A stretch of DNA of 64,000 nt from an uncultured Oscillospiraceae bacterium (GTDB lineage Bacteria > Bacillota > Clostridia > Oscillospirales > Ruminococcaceae), in NCBI GenBank assembly GCA_900547455.1, contig URGV01000009.1:1-64000 (forward strand), in the 5' to 3' direction. The position numbers and the translations under genes are program-made. Below are positions 44,722-53,100 of the stretch, in pieces. Numbering within the stretch: position 1 is the stretch's first letter; every line of letters begins with the position of its first letter. The notes under the pieces were generated by a model that ran no database searches, was not told the origin of the DNA, and saw nothing but the letters and a program-made list of their open reading frames with translations.

Positions 44722-46035
44722 TTATTTAACCTCGAAGATGGTCTGATCGGAAACTTCGGTCTCCAGAGCTTCCAGAGCAGTTTCAACGATCTTTCTTCTG
44801 ATGTGTTTCTCCTCTTCCATGGTCAGAGCAGGGTTGCCCAGCGGGTGAGGAATAGCGATCGCAGGTACAATTCTGTTAGCACCAACGGTCATGGAAATTG
44901 GGGTAACTGTGCAGATGTGAACAACCGGCAGGCCAGCACGTTCGATTTCTTTTACCATCGTTGCGCCGCAACGTGTGCAGGTTCCTCACGTAGAAGTCAT
45001 GATGACGCAATCCACGCCGTCATCTTTCATCTTCTTAGCGTACTCCTCAGCAAATGCTTTTGCAGAAGCAACCGCAGTACCGTTACCTACAGTGGTGTAG
45101 AAGTAGTGGTACAGTTTGCCGATTCTGCCTTCTTTTTCCATCTCGCGGAGAACGTCTACTGGCAGAACGCGGTCTGGGTCTTCGTTCGCATATACTGGGT
45201 CATAGCCGCCGTGTGCGGTTTCCCATTTGTCGGAGGTCAGATCCATAACGCCTTCGATGTCGTATTCGCCGTATTTGGATGCAGAAGAGGACTCGATGTG
45301 ATCCGGGTTGCCCTTTGGAACGATACCGCCGGAGGTGCACAGAGCAACAGTGGCGTGAGCCATGTCCTTAACAGCCGGGTTTGGAGCAACACGGTCGAAG
45401 GAAGGCATCGGGAACTCGGTAACAAACTCTTTGCCGTTGAGCTTCTTGATCAGCATGTCAACTGCACGTTTGGAACCTCTTTCCTTCTCGAAGAAGTTTA
45501 CACGAACGCCGTTCGGGATGTAACCTTCCTGGCAGGAAGCACCGATTGGCTCATGTTTAGCCAGCTTGAGAGCCAGAGGAGCCATCTTCTTAACAGCATC
45601 TCTCATACCAGCAGCGCTGTTCTTGGTGGAAACGATGTAAACATCGCCCTTGAACATATCAGCGCCTGGGTTCTCAACGTACATACCGGTCAGAACCGGG
45701 ATGTTCAGGTTGTCCTGAACTGCTTTTGCGATGGTGCCGCAAGCTACGCCGTAACGGCCAGCGTTGAATGCAGGACCGGCAATGAACAGATCTGGATTCT
45801 GAGATTTAACCATCTCCAGAACCTCAGCCTGTGCTTTCTCAAGGTTCTCGTTGAAGTAGGAGTCGCCGCAGATTACGGTAGCAACAACTTCTGCCTCATC
45901 GCCCCAAGCCTGGTTGAGCGCAAGACCTGGGCCTACCGGGCCCTCGCGCAGCTCAGCTGGAATGTCAGCTTTTTCCTCGCCACCGATCTGAGCGAAGAAC
46001 TGGTTAATGTATTGTACTACTCTGATTTTGCTCAT
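44722..46035 (-). CDS. grdB: Glycine reductase component B gamma subunit (UGA = selenocysteine 350)
   Basis: A 437-residue selenoprotein that, with the GrdE-derived subunits, forms component B and attacks glycine. From ATG 46035 the frame meets TGA at 44986-44988 (residue 350) in MTST-U-GTCTRCGATM and continues to TAA at 44722, ending DQTIFEVK. This matches GrdB length and Sec position. Right after the UGA, CGTTGC-GGC-GCAACG forms a compact hairpin suitable as a bacterial SECIS element. Transcribed 20 bases after grdE. Confidence 0.96.
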
Positions 46036-46055
46036 CGTGATTCTTCCCCTTCCTA

Positions 46056-47351
46056 TTATCTAGCGGACAGGTAGTTGAAGCCTGTTTCGTTGGTAGCACC
46101 GGTGATCGCCTGGATCTCAACGGTGATGTTGCCGTGAGCGTCAATGTTGTTTGCGGAACCGCCAGCGATGGTGTCTACAAACTCGAGGTGGCCGTATACA
46201 GTCTCCATTGGAGGCAGCACGATTACCTGGTTTGCGTTACCGCCGGTTACTACCGCGTCAGCAGACGGGTCAGCGTCAGCCAGGGACTGGGATTTACCGT
46301 CGCGGCCAGCGTACTCGTCGGTGATGATAACGGTCTTGATGCCCTCAGCCTCGATCTTCTTGGTGTTCATGATCAGGTCGGTATCCGGGTTGCCGAAGCC
46401 TTCCTGGGAGATGATAACGCCATCGCAGCCGAGGTATTTAGCCAGCTTAGCGGACCAGTTGGAGGAACGCTCTTTGTCAGCCAGGTATACGTTCTCGTTT
46501 GTGATGATCATGCCAACGAAGTTCAGGGTCTTTCCGTGCTGCTCGAACAGGTCGGTAACAACAGGGTTGTTCATGTGAACGTAGGTTGGGTTCTTATCGC
46601 AGGAGGATACGCAGTTACCGGAAACGATTGCACCGTCCATAACCTCGGTTGGGGTGATGATGGTGGTCAGGGTCTTCTTCGCATCAACGCCGTATACATA
46701 GGTGTCGTGCAGCAGGCCCTGGGACTGCAGCATCTGAACGTAAGCAACTCTTGGCAGATTCGGGTATTTTGCTGCGGACTCAACGATGTTGTCGAATTCG
46801 TAAACCTTAACCTCGTCCGGGGTGATGTTGCGGCCCAGCTCGCCCAGGAAGCAGGCAATCTTGAAGCCAGCAATTCTCAGAGCGTACTCATGCTCATGCT
46901 GTTTGAGGCCTTCTTTTGGCTCCATCTTAACTACAACATTGTAGGTCTTGGAGAATGGGGTGTAGTCAGCGCCCGGGCCGGACATATCGATGATACCTTC
47001 CTGGAAGCCTACGATCTTACCGGTGGTAACAACAGCAGCGCCCTTGAGGACGTTGGTCTTGCCTTCGCCAACGGTGTCAACCTTTGCAATCCATCCTGGG
47101 AAGATGCCGCCAGGACCCTCAACCTTTACGCGAGGCTCGATGACATCCTTAACCGGGGTGATTCTGACGCTTTCGCCTGGACGAGCGAGGAAAACTTCGC
47201 AGGAAGCGATGTTTTCATCTTCCAGAGCGATTTTGCAGATTTCTTCTTTGTTAACGTACAAAACGCCGTTTTCTACTTTTGAACCTTCGTTTGAAAACTG
47301 AACATCGTGAATAAGAATATTGCCGAGTTCCAACTTTTTCAAAGCGAACAC
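46056..47351 (-). CDS. grdE: Glycine reductase component B proprotein
   Basis: A 431-residue proprotein cleaved into the 22 and 25 kDa subunits of component B. The cleavage site is visible as SGNCVSSCDKNPTYVHMNN; Cys247 becomes the N-terminal carbonyl (pyruvoyl-type) group that forms a Schiff base with glycine. Other family blocks: PGGIFPGWIAKVDTVGEGKT, EHEYALRIAGFKIACFLGEL, QEGFGNPDTDLIMNTKKIE. AAGGAGGTGTTCGC precedes the ATG. Confidence 0.96.
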   Translation of the reverse strand: MFALKKLELGNILIHDVQFSNEGSKVENGVLYVNKEEICKIALEDENIASCEVFLARPGESVRITPVKDVIEPRVKVEGPGGIFPGWIAKVDTVGEGKTNVLKGAAVVTTGKIVGFQEGIIDMSGPGADYTPFSKTYNVVVKMEPKEGLKQHEHEYALRIAGFKIACFLGELGRNITPDEVKVYEFDNIVESAAKYPNLPRVAYVQMLQSQGLLHDTYVYGVDAKKTLTTIITPTEVMDGAIVSGNCVSSCDKNPTYVHMNNPVVTDLFEQHGKTLNFVGMIITNENVYLADKERSSNWSAKLAKYLGCDGVIISQEGFGNPDTDLIMNTKKIEAEGIKTVIITDEYAGRDGKSQSLADADPSADAVVTGGNANQVIVLPPMETVYGHLEFVDTIAGGSANNIDAHGNITVEIQAITGATNETGFNYLSAR

Positions 47352-47429
47352 CTCCTTGTTAATATAAAACCCTTTATCTTTCTTAAACCGAACCCTGTAA
47401 AAAAGAGGCCCGATGTAAGCGCGTAATGT

Positions 47430-47810
47430 TTAAAAAACGTCCGGTATGCTGGACAGCGCGGAGCGGATGAGGGTGGAGTCAATCAGCTGAAAATCCTCCC
47501 GCACACTCTGCGGCATATTGGGAAATTTGACGCTGAACTTGTCCGCAGTGATGATGCTGTTCTCGATGATGGAGGCATCCTGCGGATCCATCTTGCCGGT
47601 GGTTTTGCCGACCAGAATAGATTTATATGGCGTCTCGTTGGGCTTGACGCTGCCCGAAAGCGGATGGGTCAAAAGCTTGTGCCCTTCATAGATCATGTCG
47701 CGCACCTTGCACAGCACCTCGCGATAGGTGATGTCGGCAAAATCGACCTCGAACTCGCTTCCCAGATCGTCGCGAACCTTTGGATTATTTGTAACAATGA
47801 CAAATTTCAT
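47430..47810 (-). CDS. grdX: GrdX family protein
   Basis: A 126-residue protein of the GrdX family, always found at the head of glycine reductase operons; function unknown. Pattern: MKFVIVTNNPKVRDDL, HKLLTHPLSGSVKPNETPYK, ILVGKTTGKMDPQDASIIE. ATG 47810 matches the family start; upstream in-frame codons are part of the riboswitch terminator region. GGGAGAC is a modest ribosome-binding site. Confidence 0.92.
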   Translation of the reverse strand: MKFVIVTNNPKVRDDLGSEFEVDFADITYREVLCKVRDMIYEGHKLLTHPLSGSVKPNETPYKSILVGKTTGKMDPQDASIIENSIITADKFSVKFPNMPQSVREDFQLIDSTLIRSALSSIPDVF

Positions 47811-47862
47811 CTCAATCTCTGTCTCCCGAAAATTCCAAATTTTTCCTGTCATGTGCAGGATA

Positions 47863-47905
47863 TAAAAAAAGAGCAAAAAACAACTCAACCCGTGCCTTTC
47901 GCTCT
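47863..47905 (-). terminator. Riboswitch-controlled terminator of the grd operon
   Basis: AGAGC(G)AAA pairs with TTTTGCTCT, followed by TTTTTTT on the minus strand. Its 5' arm (47901-47905) overlaps CAGAG, the 3' arm of the helix following the glycine aptamer. Confidence 0.8.
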
Positions 47906-48052
47906 GTTTGTTCCCCTGCCAGAATTTCCAGAGATTTGTCAAGCACCGGTGCTGGGCCTGAGATTTTTACAAGCAGGGGTTGGCCGCCCCTGTGCTTATT
48001 CCCTACGGCACCCCTGCGGTTTCCCGTGGGGATTCTCCCGATGCTTTCATCC
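47901..48052 (-). promoter_or_regulatory. Glycine riboswitch, single-aptamer type with 3' ghost helix
   Basis: The leader reads CGGGAGA, a GGGG/CCCC-type hairpin, TGCCGTAGGGAATAAG, a second stem (CAGGGG/CCCCTG), AAAAATCTCAGGCCC and TTGACAAATCTCTGG. This parallels the glycine aptamer order GGAGAG...GCCGAAGGRGCAA...AACTCTCAGG...CTCTGG. A short helix CTCTG/CAGAG follows where a second aptamer would stand. Binding glycine should favour that helix and block the terminator, turning on glycine reductase. The GCCG block is diverged from consensus. Confidence 0.8.
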
Positions 48053-48075
48053 AAAAATATTGTTTTGTCAATGGC

Positions 48076-48164
48076 ATGAAATCGGAACATTTTCAGAGCT
48101 TCACTGCTTTTTATCGATTGCATCTATCGCCTTTTGCGGCGGCAATAGATATTCCCAATTTCAT
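48076..48164 (-). promoter_or_regulatory. Unidentified structured element at the start of the grd transcript
   Basis: The first 89 transcribed bases form a closed structure. ATGAAATTGG(G)AA pairs with TTCCGATTTCAT (12 bp). Inside, ATCTATTGCC pairs with GGCGATAGAT (10 bp), followed by the unpaired-looking GATAAAAAGCAGTGAAGC. It does not show the glycine aptamer motifs. It starts at the predicted transcription start. Confidence 0.5.
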
Positions 48165-48171
48165 CGTTTTT

Positions 48172-48200
48172 ATTATAGCCGATTTCACAATATTTTTCAA
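48172..48200 (-). promoter_or_regulatory. Sigma-A promoter of the grd operon
   Basis: TTGAAA and TATAAT are 17 bases apart on the minus strand; the start falls near 48165, giving a leader of about 355 bases before grdX. Confidence 0.8.
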
Positions 48201-48349
48201 GGGTTTTTCTATTGAGCGAATAGTAAGTTTTCGACCCGTTTTTTTGTGTACTTTGTATATTATTTAACGACCACGCAGACAGTATATCACAAAATTCTTG
48301 TCCCTGTTTGGACAAAAAACACCCCACGTCAGAAAATTAACAGCTCCTG

Positions 48350-49510
48350 TCATGATTTTTGGAGGATTTCACCGATAGCCCTGACCGCCCAGTCCACATC
48401 CTCCGTGGTGTTGGCAAAACCAAAGGCAAACCGCACGGTGCCCTGCGGGTAGGTGCCCAGCGTCTTGTGGGCGTTCGGGGCGCAGTGCATACCGCAGCGG
48501 GTGCTGATGCCGTACTCGCTGTCCAGACGGAAGGAAATTTCCGCGTTGTCCTCACCGATAAAGTCCAGCGAAACCACCGGACCGCGCTTGCTCATATCGC
48601 GGGTGCCAACCAGCCGGATGTTGGGGTTGCCCAGCGCGTCCACTTTCTCGATAAAATCCCTGCACAGCGCCATCTCGTGGGCGTGAATCTTGTCGATGCC
48701 GGTCTTTTCCAGATAGTCCAGCGCCGCGTGCAGTCCGTAGATACCGGGGATGTTCTGGGTGCCCGACTCAAACTTGTCCGGCAAAAAGTCAGGCTGAATC
48801 TCCTGGTCGGAGATGCTACCGGTGCCGCCGGTCACCAGCGGAATCATCTGGCTGGCAACCTCGTCGCTGACCAAGAATCCGCCGATGCCCTGCGGGCCAA
48901 GCAAACTCTTGTGCCCGGTGAAGGCCAGCACGTCGATGTGCTGTTTTTTCATATCAATTGGGAAGGAGCCCGCCGTCTGGGCGGCGTCCACCACAAAGGT
49001 AAGGCCGTGCTTTTGGCAGATCTCCCCCACCTGTTCCAGCGGCATCAGGGTGCCGCAGACGTTGGAGGCATGCAGCATCATAATCGCTTTGGTGTTGGGC
49101 TTAAGTAACGGCTCGATGGCGTTCAGCTGCAGCTCGCCCTGCTGGCTGCAGGGGATGCGGTCAAAGGTGACGCCCTGATCGACCATCTGGTTCAGCGGGC
49201 GCATCATGGCGTTGTGCTCCAGCGCGGAAACCAGCACATGGTCGCCCGGCCGCAGATAGCCCTTGATGATGTAGTTGAGCGAATAGGTGATGGACGGGGT
49301 GAAGATAACATTTTTAAGTTTGTCAAAGTTAAACAGCCTGCACAGCTTCTCTCGGGTTTCAATGATGACATCCTCAGCGGCATAGGCCTCCTGATAGCCG
49401 CCGCGGTTGACGTTGGTGCCGATGTGTTCGATAAAGTCGCAGACCGCCTGCCCCACCCCGGGAGCCTTTGGGTAGGAGGTGCTTCCGTTATCGAGATAAA
49501 CCCTTTTCAT
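48350..49510 (-). CDS. Cysteine desulfurase / selenocysteine lyase-like aminotransferase class V
   Basis: A 386-residue PLP enzyme of the class V, SufS/CsdB-like branch. MKRVYLDNGSTSYPKAPGV is the family start; FVVDAAQTAGSFPIDMKK contains the PLP-binding Asp; FTGHKSLLGPQGIGG holds the PLP Lys; YGISTRCGMHCAPNAHKTLG carries the catalytic Cys loop. It would release S (or Se) from cysteine (or selenocysteine). ATG 49510 follows AGGGGAATCGCT. It sits between the grd operon and the YedE set, divergent from the latter, which supports a selenium role (inference). Confidence 0.87.
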   Translation of the reverse strand: MKRVYLDNGSTSYPKAPGVGQAVCDFIEHIGTNVNRGGYQEAYAAEDVIIETREKLCRLFNFDKLKNVIFTPSITYSLNYIIKGYLRPGDHVLVSALEHNAMMRPLNQMVDQGVTFDRIPCSQQGELQLNAIEPLLKPNTKAIMMLHASNVCGTLMPLEQVGEICQKHGLTFVVDAAQTAGSFPIDMKKQHIDVLAFTGHKSLLGPQGIGGFLVSDEVASQMIPLVTGGTGSISDQEIQPDFLPDKFESGTQNIPGIYGLHAALDYLEKTGIDKIHAHEMALCRDFIEKVDALGNPNIRLVGTRDMSKRGPVVSLDFIGEDNAEISFRLDSEYGISTRCGMHCAPNAHKTLGTYPQGTVRFAFGFANTTEDVDWAVRAIGEILQKS

Positions 49511-49737
49511 AGCGATTCCCCTTTTTCTCTTCTTTTTCTCTGCCAGCGCATAGATTTCTATCTTCATTATAGCATCTTTCTATTTGGATTCTACCATTAT
49601 TGATAAAATCTATCCATTTTTGCAAATTGATTGGTAAAAACGATTTTCTTTTTATTCCCCTCTGTTGTAAACTAGGTGTGAACAAACAAAATTTGACAGT
49701 TTGCCTCTGTCAAAGAAGAAAGAGAGATGTGTTTTTT

Positions 49738-50823
49738 ATGAAGGACAAAAAGGCTTACGCCGGCATTGTCATCACCGGAGCGGTCATCGGTTTGATCGCT
49801 GTCGCGCTGGTTTTGCTCGGCAACCCGAAAAACATGGGCTTCTGCATCGCCTGCTTCCTGCGCGACATCGCCGGAGCTACCAAGCTGCATACCACCGGTA
49901 CAGTACAGTATTTCCGTCCCGAAATCGTCGGCCTTGTCGGCGGCGCGCTGGCTATGGCGCTGATCGGCAAGGAGTTTTCGCCTAAGGGCGGTTCGGCTCC
50001 GGTCACCCGCTTCTTCCTGGGCGCTTTCGTCATGATCGGCGCGCTGGTCTTCCTGGGCTGCCCGCTGCGCATGGTTCTGCGTATCGGCGGCGGCGACCTC
50101 AACGCCGTTGTCGGCCTGGTCGGATTTGCCTGCGGTATCCTGGGCGGTATCTTCTTCCTTAACAAAGGCTTCTCCCTGAAGCGCACCTATAAGATGACCA
50201 CCTCCGAAGCAGTCACCCTGCCGATCGGCCTGGCGCTGCTGTTCGTGCTGGTCCTGCTGGTTCCTTCCCTGTTTGCCGCCAGCGAAGAAGGCCCCGGCTC
50301 GATGCACGCCCCCATCATCATCGCTCTGATCGCAGGCCTTGTGGTCGGCGCGCTCTGCCAGAAATCCCGCATGTGCATGGTAGCTGGCATCCGCGACCTG
50401 GTTCTCTTTAAGGACTGGAAATTATTGCTCGGATTTGTTACAATTATTGTTGCTGCTCTGATCGGCAACCTGGCCACCGGCAACTTCAACCTCGGTTTCT
50501 CCGGCCAGCCGATCGCGCACTCCGTACATCTTTGGAACTTCATGGGCATGCTGGTTGTCGGTCTCGGCTCGGTCCTGCTGGGCGGCTGCCCGCTCAGACA
50601 GCTCATCCTGACCGGCGAAGGCAACACCGACTCGGCTGTCACCGTGCTGGGCTACATTGTCGGCGCAGCTTTTGCGCACAACTTTGGCCTTGCCGGCGCC
50701 GCTGCCACCGCTGACAGCATCGGCGGTCCTTCCACCGCTGGCAAAGCTGCCGTCATCATCGGCCTGATCGTCATGCTGGTCATCGCCGCTGTCAACACCT
50801 TCAAAGCCAAGAAAAACGCTTAA
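49738..50823 (+). CDS. yedE: YedE-family putative selenium transporter
   Basis: A 361-residue polytopic membrane protein of the YeeE/YedE family, with about nine to ten helices. Two repeated motifs FLGCPLRMVLRIGGGDLN and LGGCPLRQLILTGEGNTD carry the conserved Cys, and a further CxxC-like FCIACFLRDIAG lies near the N-terminus. YedE is linked genomically to selenium metabolism; transport of a sulfur or selenium species is likely. ATG 49738 is preceded by AAGAAAGAGAG, a modest site. Confidence 0.88.
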   Translation: MKDKKAYAGIVITGAVIGLIAVALVLLGNPKNMGFCIACFLRDIAGATKLHTTGTVQYFRPEIVGLVGGALAMALIGKEFSPKGGSAPVTRFFLGAFVMIGALVFLGCPLRMVLRIGGGDLNAVVGLVGFACGILGGIFFLNKGFSLKRTYKMTTSEAVTLPIGLALLFVLVLLVPSLFAASEEGPGSMHAPIIIALIAGLVVGALCQKSRMCMVAGIRDLVLFKDWKLLLGFVTIIVAALIGNLATGNFNLGFSGQPIAHSVHLWNFMGMLVVGLGSVLLGGCPLRQLILTGEGNTDSAVTVLGYIVGAAFAHNFGLAGAAATADSIGGPSTAGKAAVIIGLIVMLVIAAVNTFKAKKNA

Positions 50824-50859
50824 TTTCCCATCTTCCAAAGAGCAAAGGAGCTGAAAATC

Positions 50860-51081
50860 ATGGCAGACAAACACACTGTAGACGCGCGCGGACTCTCCTG
50901 CCCGCAGCCGGTCCTGATGACCAAAAAAGCCCTGCAGGCAAATCCTTCTGCAAACGCTTTTGAGATCATCGTCGACAACGGCACCGCCAAGGAAAACGTC
51001 ACCCGCTTTGCGACCAATTCCGGTTTCACCGTAACGGTCACCGAACAGGACGGGGATTTTTATCTGGCGCTAAAAAAATAG
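50860..51081 (+). CDS. TusA/SirA-family sulfur carrier protein
   Basis: A 73-residue TusA-like protein with the CPQPV motif (VDARGLSCPQPVLMTKKALQ), whose Cys carries persulfide or perselenide. It corresponds to the N-terminal domain of YedF. AAAGGAG lies 11 bases upstream. Immediately downstream of yedE, so it probably relays S/Se from or to the transporter and the desulfurase. Confidence 0.88.
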   Translation: MADKHTVDARGLSCPQPVLMTKKALQANPSANAFEIIVDNGTAKENVTRFATNSGFTVTVTEQDGDFYLALKK

Positions 51082-51129
51082 CAGCCGTCGGGGCCGCCGC
51101 ACCGTTTACACAGAGAAAAGGATGGTAAC

Positions 51130-51387
51130 ATGACCTACATCGCGACCTTTTTCACCCACTTTGCGGCGGTGAACTTTTCCCGCCAGCTCAGAGAGGCCGG
51201 CCAGAAACCGATGCTGATGCCCGTTCCGAGAAAGCTGAGTTCCTCCTGCGGAACCTGCGTCAAATTTTTCCTGGACTCGGACATCCAGCAGTTCGTTCAC
51301 TCCGGCGTCTTTGACGAGGACGTCGACACCGTCTATCTGGTACAGGACGACAACTATACCCCGGTTTACGAAAACCACATTCGCTAA
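51130..51387 (+). CDS. DUF3343 family protein
   Basis: An 85-residue protein of the DUF3343 family (MTYIATFFTHFAAVNFSRQL, RKLSSSCGTCVKFFLD) with a CGTC motif. DUF3343 proteins occur beside YedE/YedF and selenium genes. Function unknown; the CxxC suggests redox or carrier chemistry. Last gene of the plus-strand unit. Confidence 0.83.
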   Translation: MTYIATFFTHFAAVNFSRQLREAGQKPMLMPVPRKLSSSCGTCVKFFLDSDIQQFVHSGVFDEDVDTVYLVQDDNYTPVYENHIR

Positions 51388-51394
51388 AAGCAGT

Positions 51395-51429
51395 ATCTCC
51401 CCTAAAGGATTCTTCCCTTTGGGGGAGAT
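51395..51429 (+). terminator. Terminator of the yedE unit
   Basis: ATCTCCCC with CCTAAAGG inner part pairs with CCCTTTGGGGGAGAT, followed by TTTTCTTTT. Confidence 0.85.
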
Positions 51430-51453
51430 TTTCTTTTCCAGATTTCTCTGCAC

Positions 51454-51487
51454 AAAAAAAGGAGAAAGGGCTCTTTCCCTTCTCCTT
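51454..51487 (-). terminator. Terminator of the 56-residue ORF
   Basis: AAAGGAGAAGGG pairs with CCCTTTCTCCTTT around AAAGAG, followed by TTTT on the minus strand. It begins at the stop codon of the small gene. Confidence 0.75.
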
Positions 51488-51657
51488 TACCGCTCGCTGA
51501 CCCGCGGCTGCGAACCATAAAAAATAAAATCGTCCACATCCCCTTCGGTCAAAAACCACTGACGGCAGCATTCCCGGATCTGTCCCTCCTGCGGGCAAAC
51601 TCCCGTCTCCTGCTGCGCCGCGCCTTGCTGGGGATGGGCGCTAAAAAGGTGTTCCAT
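51487..51657 (-). CDS. Small hypothetical protein
   Basis: A 56-residue protein (MEHLFSAHPQQGAAQQETGV at the start) with three Cys (VCPQ, ECCRQW) and an acidic, aromatic end. AAAGGAG lies 9 bases before the ATG at 51657 and a terminator overlaps its end, which supports a real gene. No family recognised. Confidence 0.55.
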   Translation of the reverse strand: MEHLFSAHPQQGAAQQETGVCPQEGQIRECCRQWFLTEGDVDDFIFYGSQPRVSER

Positions 51658-51793
51658 ACTCAAACGCTCCTTTGCATCTAAAAAAAGTTCACCCTGCCAG
51701 TATATGCGCTTTTGCCAAAAATGATGCTGGAAATTTTCTCCAGCCATCTTGTCCACCTCTCCCAACAAAGTGGAAAAAATGAAGGCGGCATGC

Positions 51794-51799
51794 TATAAT
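51794..51799 (+). promoter_or_regulatory. Extended -10 element for a small membrane protein
   Basis: TGCTATAAT, 47 bases before the 40-residue gene. The -35 region is weak. Confidence 0.4.
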
Positions 51800-51845
51800 A
51801 AGCGCAGAGGGACTGATTTTTTTGAGCAGAAAGGAAAGCATTGTA

Positions 51846-51968
51846 ATGGAGCAAAAAAACAAAGCGGAAAACGGCAAAAAGGAAATTTATCAGACCAAAC
51901 TTTTCTGGATCGGCCTTGTCCTCGCCGGCCTCGCGGCCGGATTTCTGGTCGGATTGTTTTTGCTGTAA
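51846..51968 (+). CDS. 40-residue single-pass membrane protein
   Basis: Reading from ATG 51846 gives MEQKNKAENGKKEIYQTK, then one hydrophobic helix FWIGLVLAGLAAGFLVGLFLL to the stop. The short polar N-terminus and GxxxG-like helix suggest a small membrane protein. GAAAGGA lies about 10 bases upstream. No family recognised; it could be missed by gene finders. Confidence 0.55.
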   Translation: MEQKNKAENGKKEIYQTKLFWIGLVLAGLAAGFLVGLFLL

Positions 51969-52004
51969 AATCATCCGGGCCCACTTTGGCCATCCGCCCG
52001 CAAA

Positions 52005-52033
52005 TTGACATTTCCTCCGCCAGCCGTTACAAT
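52005..52033 (+). promoter_or_regulatory. Sigma-A promoter of the binding lipoprotein gene
   Basis: TTGACA and TACAAT are separated by 17 bases; the start would lie about 45 bases before the gene. Confidence 0.75.
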
Positions 52034-52083
52034 AAAAGTGAAACGATAAAAATCCTCGTCATTTTGGAAAGGAATTTTGTGGG

Positions 52084-53049
52084 ATGAAACGGAGCATCAA
52101 AAAATTTATGCTGACAGCACTGCTGCTGTGTGTGACGGTGCTGCTGGGCTCCTGCTCGTTTTTGGAAGGAGAGCAGCAGCCGCAGGTACAAAATTATTCG
52201 GAGCTGACCCAAACCGAGGTCTTCCCCGTCCGCCTGGAAATCGGGGAGCAGTCTTATCTGATCTCCTCCAGGCCGCACAGCTTTGCCGTCCTTTCCGCCG
52301 ACCTTGCACAGGCGCTGGAGGACATGGGCGTTGCCAGCATGATCACCGCGCTGTGTTCCGACGCCCCCGCGGGCATCTCCTCCTCCGGCACGGTGGGCTG
52401 CGGGACGGTGCTGGATCCTAACATCGAACAGATCATCGCCGCGCGCCCGGACTGGGTGCTGGTCTCTTCCCAGATGCGCCAGAGCAGCCTGGACCAGTTG
52501 GAGGAAGCGGGGCTGCAGGTCATCCAGTTTGAACAGCCGCAGGACATCGACGGCATCGAGCAGCGCTACCGCCAGCTGTACACCCTCTGCTACGGCTCGG
52601 AGGGCACTGCGCGCGCCCAAACCTTCTGGGAAAGCTATCAGCAGGCGTTGGACGCGGCCATCTCCCCCGCAGCGGAATATGTGCGGGTTTCCAGCAAAAA
52701 GCAGGTGATCTACCTGGCGGACCTGCCGCTGACCATGGCCACCGGCGAGACCTTCGAAGGGCAGATGCTCAACCAGATGGGCTTTGTCAACCTCGGAGAA
52801 CTCGGTTCCCGCTGGAAATATCCGGAGGTGGAGCTGGACGCTCTGCAGCCGGAGATCATCTTCTACGACAATACCCTCTCTCCCGAGCAGATCATCGAGA
52901 GTGAAACCTATGCGCAGACCCCCGCCGTTCAGTCCGAGCAGCTGTACGCGGTCGATTTTGCCGCCATCCGCCTCAAGGGCCTGCCGATGATCAGCGAGCT
53001 TGCCAAAATGGCGCAGGCGGCTTCCCCGCAGGCTTACAGCGGCTCTTAG
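52084..53049 (+). CDS. ABC transporter substrate-binding lipoprotein (FepB/BtuF-like)
   Basis: A 321-residue lipoprotein (lipobox VLLGSC near residue 24) with a class III periplasmic-binding fold. Typical blocks: LDPNIEQIIAARPDWVLVSS, LDQLEEAGLQVIQFEQPQDI and LQPEIIFYDNTLSPEQI. The family binds siderophores, cobalamin or haem. No permease or ATPase gene lies beside it, so the partner transporter is elsewhere. GGAAAGGAATTTTGTGGG precedes the ATG. Confidence 0.85.
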   Translation: MKRSIKKFMLTALLLCVTVLLGSCSFLEGEQQPQVQNYSELTQTEVFPVRLEIGEQSYLISSRPHSFAVLSADLAQALEDMGVASMITALCSDAPAGISSSGTVGCGTVLDPNIEQIIAARPDWVLVSSQMRQSSLDQLEEAGLQVIQFEQPQDIDGIEQRYRQLYTLCYGSEGTARAQTFWESYQQALDAAISPAAEYVRVSSKKQVIYLADLPLTMATGETFEGQMLNQMGFVNLGELGSRWKYPEVELDALQPEIIFYDNTLSPEQIIESETYAQTPAVQSEQLYAVDFAAIRLKGLPMISELAKMAQAASPQAYSGS

Positions 53050-53100
53050 CCAGAGCTGCAAGCGTCCTTAAAACCAGTCTGAAAGGAGTGCTCGGTTTCT

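Noticed and set aside
48067..48072. TTGACA near the glycine aptamer as a second grd promoter
   Set aside because: No acceptable -10 box lies 15-19 bases downstream, and it is inside the transcribed leader of the better promoter.
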